Under the pieces are notes generated by a model. The model was given only the letters and a program-made list of their open reading frames with translations. It did not search any database and had not been told where the DNA came from. DNA of 64,000 bases. Source: Theristus sp. LFF4_11 (taxonomy: Eukaryota; Nematoda; Chromadorea; Monhysterida; Xyalidae). The stretch lies in the NCBI GenBank assembly GCA_030248135.1, contig JASANC010003425.1, forward strand, positions 62,001 to 126,000, read 5' to 3'. Positions 13,364 through 26,400 of this stretch are shown piece after piece (the stretch's first letter is position 1; each line of letters begins with the position of its first letter). Position numbers and translations under genes: made by a program.

Positions 13364-16300
13364 ATTGCGAACGTCACTTTGGCTGACTCAAAAATCTACA
13401 AGTGTTTGGCAAAAAATCAGGCTGGCGAAGATTTCGTTCTGTTCAATGTCGTCGTTCAACGTAAGTGAAAAAACTTCATTGTTTTGTGTTTTTTAAACCT
13501 CGTGGATAATTTTTGAAATCTAAAAATGTCGCAGCATTTAAAGGTACAATAAATGTGTGCTACTCAAAACAAACGAAAAGAAGGAACCTTCAGTAATTGA
13601 AAAGAGAAACTCTTTTTTGTTGCCGTTCTACCAAGTTACATATACCCGGGCACACATATGTGTCACGTCCCATAGGAAATTATTTTGCGTTTACTATGCA
13701 GCGATACTTACGTAAAAGCGTACTTGTGGTATAAGACTGGAAGACGAAAAATAGTTTAACAGCACATTTGTATCGAAAACGGAACCCGACTCTGTAACTT
13801 GTATTCATGATTTAAGAGAAGTTATGGAAATAAAAAACTACGGCACAATCTGTGCCTCATCTGTTGGGAAAATGTCACTTGCGACCGTCTGTCAACATTC
13901 TGAAAATTGAGCCAACGTATTGTAACGTGGTTGACTTCATCACATATCTGTTCATTATCAGTGGGTTCGTGTCAAAACTTGTTCACATTGGCGTCAAAAA
14001 CCTTAAACAACACATTCCAGAAATGCCAAAAATCAACCAAGGTGGCACGGTACAAGTAATTGAAAATAATGAGGCCGTAGTTGTATGCGAGGCCGTTGGA
14101 CACCCTGAACCAGAATACCGTTGGGAACGTGGAGGACGTCGGATTGTCACGCGAGACCGATACGTCGTTGAAGGCAATGTACGAGCGTTTGCTTGGTTGC
14201 ATTATTTTGATAGTTATCTTGACTTCGGTACGTTTGATTGCGCAGAATGATAGAGATTTACAGCAATTAAAATCAACACTCAAATAGCTAAAATATCTAA
14301 TCTGAGGATCTAATACGTGTTTGAAACTGTTTTGATCGGTTGAATGTACAGGGTGAGTCACAAAAAGTTCCAACTTAAAAATTCTGTCACTGGCTTGGGC
14401 TGAGACGTTTCGAACTGAAAACTGGTACGCTATTAGAGCACTTTGAGAAGTTTTTCTAAACAAAGTTTTTAGGGTACGTTGCTCCTATCACTTACTACAG
14501 CAGAAAATCATGAAAACATGAAATAGCAACAAATGTTGTTGAATGCAAACCGATGGTTTAGCTGTAACAAGTACCAAATGATAAACTTTGGTGACTACCC
14601 GAGTGTTTACAACACAATAATAGATGAAAAAAGCAATACGCAAATAGTAGCTTAGAGATAACGAACAAGTTCTATTTGAGCAGTTTTTGATAACTCTGAT
14701 GTTTCGTTTCGAGTCTGAGTACGCGTGAGTGGTTCTGCTCAGAACAGATGCGATTTATAGTTTTAAATGCAAATTATTTTTTTATCCATTCTCACAATTT
14801 GCCACTCTGATTTTTTTCACCATAGCAAACTAATTGCTTTCTGCAGTGAAAAATCCAGATTATTTATAAACATTGTTTTTTGTGTCAAAATTTTTTTTAA
14901 ATGCACTGTTAAACTAAAATAAAACATGTAAATCAATAAAAATTTAGATCAAAAAACTTCTCGAAATGGTCTAACAGTGTTCCAAATTTTAGGTCATAAG
15001 ATCCCAGCACAAGCCAGCGACAGCATTTTAAAATTGGAACCTTTTTTGCTCACCCTGTACTCATCCATTTGTTTGCTTTATTTGTTTGCTTTAATATGTA
15101 AATTCAGAAATTACGCATTCTCCAAGCGCGCTCGCTCGACGCTGGCCTGTATGTATGTGTCGCTGAAAACAGCGCCGGACACGACCATCAAGCGTATACG
15201 GTTGAAGTGCTTGGTAAACTGTTACGAACTAGTGGATTAAAAGATAACAGTTTTTTGTTGGAAGTCGTTGATAACTATTTGAAACATATCTTAGTGCCTC
15301 CGAAAATTGTGAACGTTTCGCCCGAAAAACAGTCTTTGCCTGTGAATCGTTCATACACACTGAACTGTGGAGCTCGTGGCAATCCGGTGCCGACAGTTAA
15401 ATGGCATCGACGCATCAACGGCGTCAAAGAAGAGCTAGCAAAGTGAATATATATTTTTTACATCTTTTTGTAACCTGTTAATGCATTTTCATATCTTTCA
15501 CAATGTTTCAGTGATGACGTACATTCGATCGACGAAACGACCAACGCATTGACTGTTACGTCCGCTCCGCCAAATGTTACCACTGTTCAGTATTGGTGCA
15601 TAGCGTCGAACGACGCTGGTGAAGACAAGAAAACCTATGTCATCAGCAGCATCAGTGAGTCGATTACATCTTTCACTTCTGTTCGACGAGTGCGACGGCG
15701 ATTGCCCGAAACAGTAGTTCATACCGCGAATACTATTTACGGGAATCAAAATATAACTGAGCTTTTGAGCACGGTGTTTGGTGTAACTAAAGCACCGCCT
15801 AAGTTTAGTAAACGAGCCAGTAAGAACTCTTTGAAAGTGACTATTTTATTGAGTACCAAGACGAGGCATTCAGTACTAGAGAGTAGTTATATTGACAATG
15901 TTTGATCTGTGAATGGTGTTTTTGATGTTTCATAAAATTTGAATGTGGTGTGCATTTTTAAATAAATGTTTGTAATTCAACGTGAACTGTAAATGAAATA
16001 AAATTGGAACAACAATCTATCTTTCGTTTATCTACGCTGTCAGTTTTTTGCACTGAGCTAGGGGTGTGCGTGTGATGAACTTATTCAGTTTGGAACGCAT
16101 AGTTTAGGAGGAGTGCAACATGTGTGTGGGTATGTGTTCTGTGTTGCAGTGGTTCAGCTAGATCTTGGTTAAGAAAGATTCATTTCTGCTTTTTGCTTGC
16201 CATTTTCACTGCTTCAGCTTTGGGACAGCGCAATTTTTGGGCATAAATTGTTTGCTGCTTTGTTATTTTAAAATTACATATCCAATTCAAAAAGTATTAT

Positions 16301-17464
16301 ACATTTGAGATCCACCAAAACTACTATCTGACGGGATTCGCGAATTAAACATCAGTCAAGGTCAGCCGACAGTAATGGAATGTGTCGTCGAGGCAGATCC
16401 GCCACCAGAAATTGTTTGGTACAAGGTATGAATATGTAATTTCAACACAGTTAACACACTTGCTCAAAAGATAAAACGGACTTAAGCTTACTTTTAAGGA
16501 AATTCGTGGCAATCTTAATCAAGTTGAGACATACAAGCATCCAACAATGGCGCTGACGGAGGATGACAAGGAACTGAGTATCGGTGATACCCGTCTTACA
16601 GATGCCGGAAACTACGAATGTGTTGCCGTCAATCCGGCTGGCAATGCTACTCAGAAGTTCAAGCTAAATGTTGGAGGTAAGTTTCTCTAACGGTTCCAAA
16701 ATTTTGTGTATTTGACGCTGTGAAATTTTGGTTAAATCGTCAGTTGCGCCCGAGATTACTGAGGAGCCTCGACGAATAATCACAAAGAAAGGTTCACGAG
16801 CTGACCTGCCATGCGAGGCGGTGGGCGAGCCGAAACCAAAAATCACTTGGTATTTAGACGACCAAGAAATGCCAGACGGTGGGTGCGTTTTACTTCAGTA
16901 ATTGTCGTGCACTTTTTAACCAACAAGCGGTCCATTTAGAAATGCGTCTTGACGATTCACTGTCTTTTCAAAAGACGACGCCGGATGACACAAAGGTGTA
17001 CACGTGCAAGGCAAGCAACTGGGTTGGTAATGCTTTCAAAAACGTCGAGCTCGTTGTTCTCGGTTTGTCACTAGCTAGCTTGCAATGTTACTATTTATGG
17101 ATAGTTATACCCAACTTCACTGTTTTTCAGTGCCGCCGAAAATCATTCCCGACCAGATGAATGTCACAGCAAAAGAGGGCGAAACTGTGCTCTTGCCCTG
17201 CAATGCTACCGGCTACCCTGAGCCCAAAATCAAGTGGTACAAGCCTGGAACGGAAGACGAGATTGTGACTGGATCAAGTTCGCAAATTTTCTTCTTTTTT
17301 AACTGCCATAAGTGATGTACATGTACAGTTTAATGCAGAGTACAACATCATTGGCACATCGTTAGCCGTGCGAGATATTGAGGAATCTGACGATGGTCAT
17401 TATAGCTGTGTGGCGCAGTCCGCTACCGACACTGCTATTGGACATCGACGGCTCTTTGTTGAGA
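13364..17464 (+). CDS. Hemicentin Ig domains, first block (11 exons)
   Basis: Exons: 13364-13460, 14021-14178, 15108-15213, 15295-15442, 15512-15654, 16310-16425, 16499-16676, 16744-16878, 16928-17062, 17131-17277, 17339-17464. After the first half-domain (KIYKCLAKNQAGED) there are five Ig domains, each split over two exons. Each has the I-set pattern of a first Cys (for example VVVCEAVGHPEPEYRW), a Trp about 12 residues later, and a DAGLYVCVAEN / DAGNYECVAVN / DDGHYSCVAQS motif. Domain boundaries fall at phase-1 introns with a VPPK, NPPK or VAPE linker, the modular exon shape usual for hemicentins. Two junctions needed a choice: GACG|GTGGGT at 16878 and CAA|GTTCGC at 17277, chosen because both keep the frame. 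Confidence 0.88.
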
Positions 17465-20400
17465 GTGAGTTTAACACAATCGCGCTGTGAACGAACGTTT
17501 GAAGTAGTGGGAATAATAACTTTCTTGCAGTTCCAAAACCAAAATGGAAGGTACGTTGGGTGGAATGTGATGATCAAGGACGACCTATCAAAACTACTTA
17601 TCAGCGGCGGCGTGGCGACGTACCTGAAGGTATTAGTGGTTTTATTATGTTTTTTCGCATGATTGACACATTAAAAATAATTGTTTTCTCAGACTTGGGT
17701 AAGTGATTTGAAGTCGGTAAGCAATACAAACAACTGGAATGTATTACTTACAGAGGTTTTATCTGTAAAACTATTACTTACAGTTAAATCGGTTGCATTT
17801 GTATCCTGGCTTGCTGTGACGCCTAGCTTAGCAGTAGTAGTTATAAAAGCTGTGAGTTGAAACAAACACTTGTTTTTTAGAGAGAGGTTTTTAACAAACA
17901 GAGGTTTTTAACTGAGAGATTACAAACTCAAGTTTAATTTTACTTTTGAATGAAATTGGCAAGATGGCAAGATAGGAGCTTTTTTCTATTTGTTGTTTTA
18001 TGTTGTAAATTTTATTTAATACTGCTATCATATGTTGTACAGTCGAACTCAATAAAATGTGGAATCAGCTGATTGGTCGGCCGAGGGAAGGCTGCTCACA
18101 CTCCGCATCCTGCTTTTTTCGTGGATCTGGATTCTATTGAAACGTGTTTCTTTTGAATGAGTGTGAATATCCAGCACCCTTTTCATGCTAAAAATGAATT
18201 CAAAGGGTTGGAGAACTGCGAAATTTAGATTTTTTTTATTCAACAGCTCAAAATGCATTTTTTATTGACGACGACGACGTCGTCGTCGCTTAATTTTTGC
18301 GCGTGTGAACTGAAAGACAAAAGCCTGAAAGGAGTGCGCTGTGCATGGTTTGCTGCGTGCACCAAGTAAATGAACACATCAGCTTACCAAAAAACAACTT
18401 GAAAACGGTGAAAATGAAAGATGAAAACAAAGTCGTTGTCGTGTCGTCGTCATCGTCCGCGAAGTCGGAACGCATTTTTTAATTGCGGACGCATGTCGAT
18501 CGCTCAGCTAGGAATGAAACCCCCTTCAGCTGGCTACACAGTGCACTCATTTCAGGTTTTTGTCTTTTAGTTCACACCGAAAAATTAAGCGACGACGACG
18601 TCGTCGTCGTCAATAAAAAATGCATTTTGAGCTGTTGAATAAAAAAATCTAAATTTCGCAGTTCTCCAACCCTTTGAATTTATTTTTAGCATGAAAAGGG
18701 TGCTAGAAATTCACACTCATTCAAAAGAAACACGTTTCAATAGAATCCAGATCCACGAAAAAAAGGGTGCGGAGTGTGAGCAGCCTCCCCTCAGCCGACC
18801 AATCAGCTGATTCCACATTTTATTGAGTTCGACTGTAAAGTTAAACTGTTATATTACTGGAGCGCATTATTCTTCGCGCAATATTTGAATCAGTTGGATG
18901 GCAGTTTTGTAGATCTTCCAACAAAAGTATCATGTTGAATTATGTATGAATTATGTTCATTCAAGAAAACTCCGTTCAAGCTGTTTAGATCTTACGTCAG
19001 TTTTAACAGCGTTAAGTTTTTAATCAAACTAATTTTGTGCGCAAATCAAACTAATCTTGATATCTGTAATACTGCGTGTTTGTTGCAGACGACAATGAGT
19101 TGCTCCCGTGGAAAACAGAAGTGCGAGATCTGCCCGCTAACGGTACAAACGGAACAATTATCAGATGCTTGCGACCTGATAATCAGTCTCCGGCTGTAGT
19201 AAAAGATGAGCCAATCAAGGATTTGACAGAAAGTATGTTAAATAATTGACAGAATGATTTATGAGTAAACTGTTCATTGTGTTGGAGGCTTTAAATGCTG
19301 CCTTGCATATTATTATTATAAAGGAAAACCTAACATTTATGTCATAAACAGTGTAGAACCAATACAGCTTTTTTCTGAACATGCTTATAGTCGAACTCTA
19401 AATTAGAGGGAATCAGCTTGATTGGTTGGGATCACGGTATGCCTGTTTTTTTGTGCAAACCAAACTCCTGGAATTTCTGGACAGAAAGCATGCATACCAT
19501 AATCCCATCCAATCAGCTGATTCCCTCTAATTTAGAGTTCGACTGTGCTGTAAGCTCACTTTGTCAAACAGTCAAAATGTGATTTTAATTGAGACACATT
19601 AAAAGACAGAGAAAAAGTAATACTTATTTGATTTTACCCAAGACAAACCGACGATCATCGAAAAACCCCAAAACACTGAAGTCTGGGAAGGACAAGCGTT
19701 GATACTAACCTGTTCGGCTCGCGGTGACCCAGTGCCACGAATCGAATGGGTGTTTGATGGTCGACCGTACATTCCAAATCCAACAACTGTAAACGGCCGA
19801 TCCATTCTCAGAATTAACTCTGTCAAAGCAGACGTTCACGCTGGAACGTTTATGTGTCTTGCAAAAAATATTCATGGTAATTAATGTGCTTTGTGCTTGT
19901 AATTTTGTTGTAGAAAAGGTGATTCTTATTTGGAAAATAAATTTATGGAAAAAATTAGGCAGCGACCGAGCGGCTGCGACTGTCAGGGTGCTGCCGCAGC
20001 CGCAGGCCATTCAGAGACCACCGGAGTTGACGGTGTTGAAGCGCACAGTCGCAGTGCTAAGTTGTTATCCGCCAACGCAATACGGTATCCTTCCTACTTG
20101 GTTCGCGGACGATGGTAGACAAGTCAAACCAGACGCACATAAAAACATACTCAAGAACGGCTCGCTAGTTGTGTTCGAGCCATTTACGGTATGTTGAATG
20201 TTTTACAAAATTACACTTTCCAAACTGTTGATTTACAAGTAACATCTTTGTAGGACACGGAATTGGGGTCGTATTCTTGTCGATTTCAAGGCCGAAGCAT
20301 AAATAACAATATTGAGCAAGTTCAGTACAGCAGACTGTATGTTACAGAAAGTAAGAAAAGTTTTGTTATTTTTTGACAACAGTTTTCGAGAGAAGCTTTT

Positions 20401-23400
20401 CAATAGAAACAAATACAGATTCACCAAAAGTGCGGGTCTATCCGAAACGACAGCAGCTGCAAGCTGGGCAATCCGCATTCATACACTGTCGAGTTGATGG
20501 CGAACCACTTTCAACAAGGGTTAAATTTTTGTTGCGTGACTTTGCTGCTGCTTTTGTGTTGCGTTTTTTATTTGAATAGTTGGTTGAAATTCCTCATGGT
20601 CTGAAAAGGTCTCATGGCTGAAAAATGGTCGCATACTTGTGCTCGACAACCGCACACACCTGCACCAAAACAGTACACTGCAACTGCTGAACGTAACAGA
20701 ATTGGATCGAGCGGTGTATCGGTGTGTTGCAGAAAATCATGCGGGGCACTCTCACGCAGACGCTACTCTGTTAGTGATTGGTGAGTAAATCAAGTCCCAC
20801 AAGGCTTGCGTTAGAATTACGGAAACCAACAAACTTTTTGTTATTTGAAGCCTTTGTATCTTAATTTGTGCAAGCTTTTATGCAACGCCATACACACAAA
20901 ACCAGTCCAAGCGATTTTGCTAACAAGCATATTGTAGGCGGTCCCAGTGAAGTAAGAGGTTCTCTGGAAGGTCGTGTTAATCGAATCCGACTTGCAACAC
21001 AACCTTTGATGGCAAATGTGACGCCTATGGCTGACAGCAACCTCATTGATTTGCAGGTAATTTTTAATTACTGTGTTCTGTTCTTTTCAGTAAACGTTAA
21101 CATGCTGTATCTTTTAAAAGGTTGATGCGTTTCCACCGGATCTAAGTGCCGTGAGCCGTGCCAGTCTTGGCTTTGCGAGCACACCTTGTTGGGCTATGGC
21201 TTATGGAAAAGGCCTGCCGAGTGGTTTTGAATTGACAGATGGTCACTTCACACGAAATTCCGAATATAACTTTAGAACAGGTTATCAGTTTTTTGAACAA
21301 TACATTTGACAAGTAAAGTTGTTGACTGTCAATAATTTAAAAAAATGGCTACCAATTAGGTGAACGTCTAATGGTTAAGCAGCAAGCCCATGGTCTGGAC
21401 AATGCTGGATATTTGATTATTGACGTTTTACTTGAGGGTGATGTGCCAAAAATGACATCCGAAGAGGTTTGATATAACGTTTCACAATTCAATGTTAAAA
21501 TAGTTTAATCTGTGATATAATAATGTGATACCAGATGAAAAAGATAAAAAAATCAATAAAATAAATTACAGAAAGATAACTTACATTTGTAGGTAGTTGG
21601 GTTGGAACCGTTTACGGAAACCTATGTACAGCAGACGCCTGGAAAACTCCGTGGTAGTGGACAATCGACACTACGTGTTGGACCACATTATGCAGTGCCA
21701 TTTGAGTTAGTATTTTACTACATTATTCAATTTCTTTATCTCAAGTTTATCTTATCTCCCAAGCTAATGCGACTGTGTAATTGAAGATGGTCACACGACA
21801 TCGAATACGATCCGTCAAACAAGAAGTCCAAATTGAATTATCCAACGCATCAGTTGTATGTGAACAGTGTTGACCTCACTACAAAAAACGCCTGGAACAA
21901 ACAAAAATATGGGTTTGCACTGACAGCGACATCTTCACCGCAAACGGATTGTCCAGCTGGATATAGTCGAGTGACTCATTCTCCGGAATGCCAAGGGAAC
22001 ATCCTCGCTGTTGAATTTTTAAGCTCTGAAGCAATAATTTTTAGTGATACAACATAATTATACGTGAAAAAATCTATTATAGATGTGAACGAATGTGATC
22101 ACAACGATGAACAACCAAACAACGTATGCGCAGCTGGACAGAAGTGCGTCAATGAAATCGGGTCATATCGTTGCGTTGGACGATGCCCCATCGGGTATTA
22201 TATGACCTATAATGGAACGTGTAATGGTACGCATTAATAGGTTTATCTTAACTAAATGTTTTTTCGAGCAGCAACGTTGGTTAAAAACTTATTTGTGCAG
22301 ACATCGACGAATGTTCACTTGCGCTGGCTAATTGTGGAAATGAGCTGCAATGTGTGAACACGCCAGGCACTTTTGAATGCATGAAACCATGCCCAGGAGG
22401 CTATCAGCATTCAAATGGTGGACAATGCCAAGGTTGCCAAACTTTTCTTCCTACTCTTTTCATTTATTTTAGTGTGGCAGAAAACCCAGCGCGCCCTCCG
22501 CTTACCATTTTCTAAATTTACATAACGTAAACAAGTGGTTTGTTTCCTACTTATATAATCGACCGACTATCCCAAAATTGACAACTCTTCATTAGTGTTG
22601 GAAGCGAATTGTAATCATAGCTGATGCACAGCATGACTACTTGTACTCAATTCAATACTATACTAGTATACAGAGTGAGCCAAAAAAAGGTTCCAATTCT
22701 AAAATGATCTCACTGGTTTGTGCTAACGTGTTTCGAGCTGAAAATTGGAACACTATTAGAAAACATTTGGAGGTTTTTTTGACCAAATTTTTGTTATGGT
22801 ATGTTGCCTCTATCACTCACTACAGAAGAATATCTGGAAAACATGAAAAATCGACAAATGTTGTGAAATGCAGAGGGTTGATTTAGCTGTAACAAAGGGA
22901 CCTCGTGTTTAAAATTTGGAACACTTGCTAGAACACTTTGGGAGTTTTTTGTGATCAAAATTTTTTTTGGCTTACACGTAAGTTTATTTTTACAGTGTAA
23001 GTTTCAAAAAATTGCAATTTTTGACAAAAAACACTGTTTATCCATAATCTCACTGTTTATCATTGCTCATAAACGATCTTCCGAACTGATGTATCGTCAC
23101 ACGGTGTCAAATTGAATCTTTTACGAAATTGCCAAACCACTGTGGAAAAGTTATTCGCATGTTCCCACCAACTGGCAGACCAGACTCGCTGCCCTGCCGT
23201 CCACTTAACCATGATGCAGCAAAGACTGAAAATGGAAGTGCATCTCTCACTGCAGAAAAACAACCAGTCTGCTATGGTAAACATATCAGAGTGGCAAATT
23301 TTGTGTATTAAAAAAGGAAAAAAAACAATTTGGATTTGAAAAGATAAATTCGCATCTGTTCTGAGCAGAACCGCTTACGCACACTCAGACTTGAAGTGAA

Positions 23401-26400
23401 ACATTGGAGTGATCAAAAACTGTTCAAATGCAACTTTGATCAGCATTCGGCATTTCTAAGCTGCTTTAAACTCATATTGCTTTTTTCATTTTTTTGTGTT
23501 GTGAACATTCGGGCTGTCACCAACGTTCATTCTTTTGATCTTTGTTACAGTTAAATCAACCCTCTGCATTTTACAGCATTTGTCGATTTTTCATAATTTC
23601 CGGATATTTTGCTGTAGTGAGTGATAGGGGCAACATACCATGACAAAAATTTGGTCAGAAAAATTTCCAAATGTTTTCTAATAGTGTTCCAATTTTCAGC
23701 TCGAAAAAACTCAGCACAAGCCAGTGAGAGCATTTTAGAATTGGAACCTTTTTTTGGCTCACCCTGTAGATAATATGTAGTGGTGGTCCATATGTAGTGA
23801 CACCAACTTGAAAGCGTTGTAACTCGCCGACATACATATCAACGGCTTCACCATGTTGAACTGAAAACTACAGGGTGTTTCAGAAGTAATGGGCTGACGC
23901 TTCATTGTATGTACAAAATTTCAGAGAAATTCATTCACCTGCACACGATTGACAGAGCAAAACACACAAAATCATTAATTTCAGCACGCAACTGGGGTTC
24001 TTGTTTGTCGCCGGGTGAAACATTAGCTTGTATGCTTCCGAATTGTTGCATGCATGAATACAAAATCTTTTTTAATCCAATTTGTTTGTTTTTGTTTTTT
24101 ATATTTAGCTGTTTTTGGAACGTGCTAAATCAGCGTACATGCGCGAGAAGGCGGTTTTGGCCGTGACGGATAGCTGCAAGAGAGGCATTGAGGCTCATGG
24201 TAGAAATTTGATTCAGTTGACTGCTGTCGTTGTTGTTGAGCGTTCTTTTGAATGTTTTTATTAAGTGTTGTTCTGTGTTTTCCGGTGGTATCGCGTGATC
24301 TGGAATGTTCTGGTCCATTTTTGAATTTTTTTTGTGTTTTGCTCTGTCATTCGCGTGCAGGTAAATGAATTTTCCGACATTTTCCGTTACTCTTAAACTT
24401 TTTTGAACAACTGTCTAAAACTTCATTGAATATGGTTCAACACAACTCGAGAAATTACGCGTCAAACACCTACCCACTACTTTTGAAATATCCTGTAGAA
24501 ATTTATAATTTTTGCTTGTTGAAGCGGACAAGTCAAAATCAGTAAAAATGAATTTCTCGCGCTGCAGCACGCCACTGATAAACCCTTTGACATGAACATT
24601 TATCCTGTTGTTTGAAAACATCCAAATCAAGTTTCTTTCAAAATTCATCAGAAAGTAAGAAGTTGCTAAGTCACACTGAATGTCTGTAGTTTGTTTGGCA
24701 ACGCACCTACATTGTAGTTGATCCATTTTGCATTTTTAATCTAAAGTTTCAACTCAAATTCAACTCATTAAAGAACATGCAATATAAAAAACCGTATTGT
24801 TTATTCACAGAAATTTTGAAGCATGTGTTCACAACTTATGTTTGAAATTTCAAAATAGTATTCAAATTGTGCAATATAGAAATGTTCTTGCATTTTCTTG
24901 TGTTGTGCGTGTGAGATAGAAAGACTCATATTCAAACGTGGAAACGTAAGTTGAACTTTGTTTAATAACTGGTTAATAACTGGTTTGTGAGCTACATCAC
25001 TTAAAAGTTGAACTTCTAATGGACCACCTTATATGTACATTAGCACTGCGCGTAATTTGTATTTTATAGATATAGACGAATGCCAAACACTAATTCCCTG
25101 TCACCCAACGCAAATGTGCCTCAACACCGCTGGTTCTTATCGTTGCGTCTGTCAAGCTGGATTTGTTTTCATTTCCACAAACTTGCCTTGCACAGGTTAT
25201 TACTGTTATGCTTCCAAACCTTGTGGCCTGCATGTTTATAGGTCTTATAGGTCATAACTGATTTTACTTCTGTTTGTTTCCTTATTTTAACTTTCTACTT
25301 TTTTGCACAGTAAGACAAACAAACAGAAATACAAAAACAAGTACCGAAAATTGTTTTTGTTTTGCATTCAGCGGTTACCATGCCAAGCGCAGCTCATATG
25401 GCAAGCTCTCCGGTCGCAGAACACCCGACAGCAAATGATGCTGATGTTTTGTTAAAACGTTGCCCACCTGGGTTGATTGCAGCAGGCACTAGAGGAAAAT
25501 GCATTGGTTTGATTTTTGAACATGAATTTGATATGTTTGGTTTTTTTTATTGACTGACTATACTGCAAAGATTGTCATAGATAGGTTTTTAATTTTGTCA
25601 GATCGCAACGAGTGCGAAGAAACTGAACAACCTTGCGAATTTGAATGTGTCAACACCCATGGTGGATTTTACTGCAGATGCCCAATTGGGTATGAACTAG
25701 CTAACGATGGCGTATCATGCAATGGTACGTTTGAGCAACGTCGTAGATACGGCTTTTCCCGATGAAGAATTCAATGGTTTGTCTGTTTTGAACAGATATG
25801 GACGAATGTAAAACCGCGACTGACATTTGTGGCAACAATTTCTGTCTGAATGTGATTGGTTCATATGAATGCCTAGATAATCCTTGTCCTGGTGGATATC
25901 GATTGAACACGCGAACAAGGTAAAATTGTTGTTGATGTGAGTTACATATATGTTTAATTTACAGTGAAACCTGAATCACTGAAATCATTTTAATTTTCTT
26001 CAGCGAATGTCGGCTGCAATGCGACGCCGGCAGTGACGAAAATTGTAATATCGATTCACAAAGTGGCATGTTTCGCCCATCAACCATTCAAATTCAGTCC
26101 GTTGCACTTCCGCTAAACGTTCGCCAGGGACGAAAACTGCTTCGCCTAACAGCATATGATGCCGATGGAAAAATTCTGCGAAAAACAAAGTTTCAAATAA
26201 TGGCCGATAACAGCATAAAACCTTCTGAGATCACAGCCGACAATATTCCGTTTGGTGTTCGTGTCGACGGAGGTCGCGGCACATTGTTCACAACGGTGGC
26301 AATCACGCGATCGGCGGACTATCGTATTTTGGTACGTGCTGTGTCTTTTCAAGATTCGGGACACCCGATAAAAACAGCGCGAAAATACCAGACTGATTTC

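Noticed and set aside
16910..17060. Exon start at 16882/16883 using GG|GTGCGT as donor of the previous hemicentin exon
   Set aside because: Leaves phase 2 and breaks the frame of the next exon; GACG|GTGGGT at 16878 keeps it.
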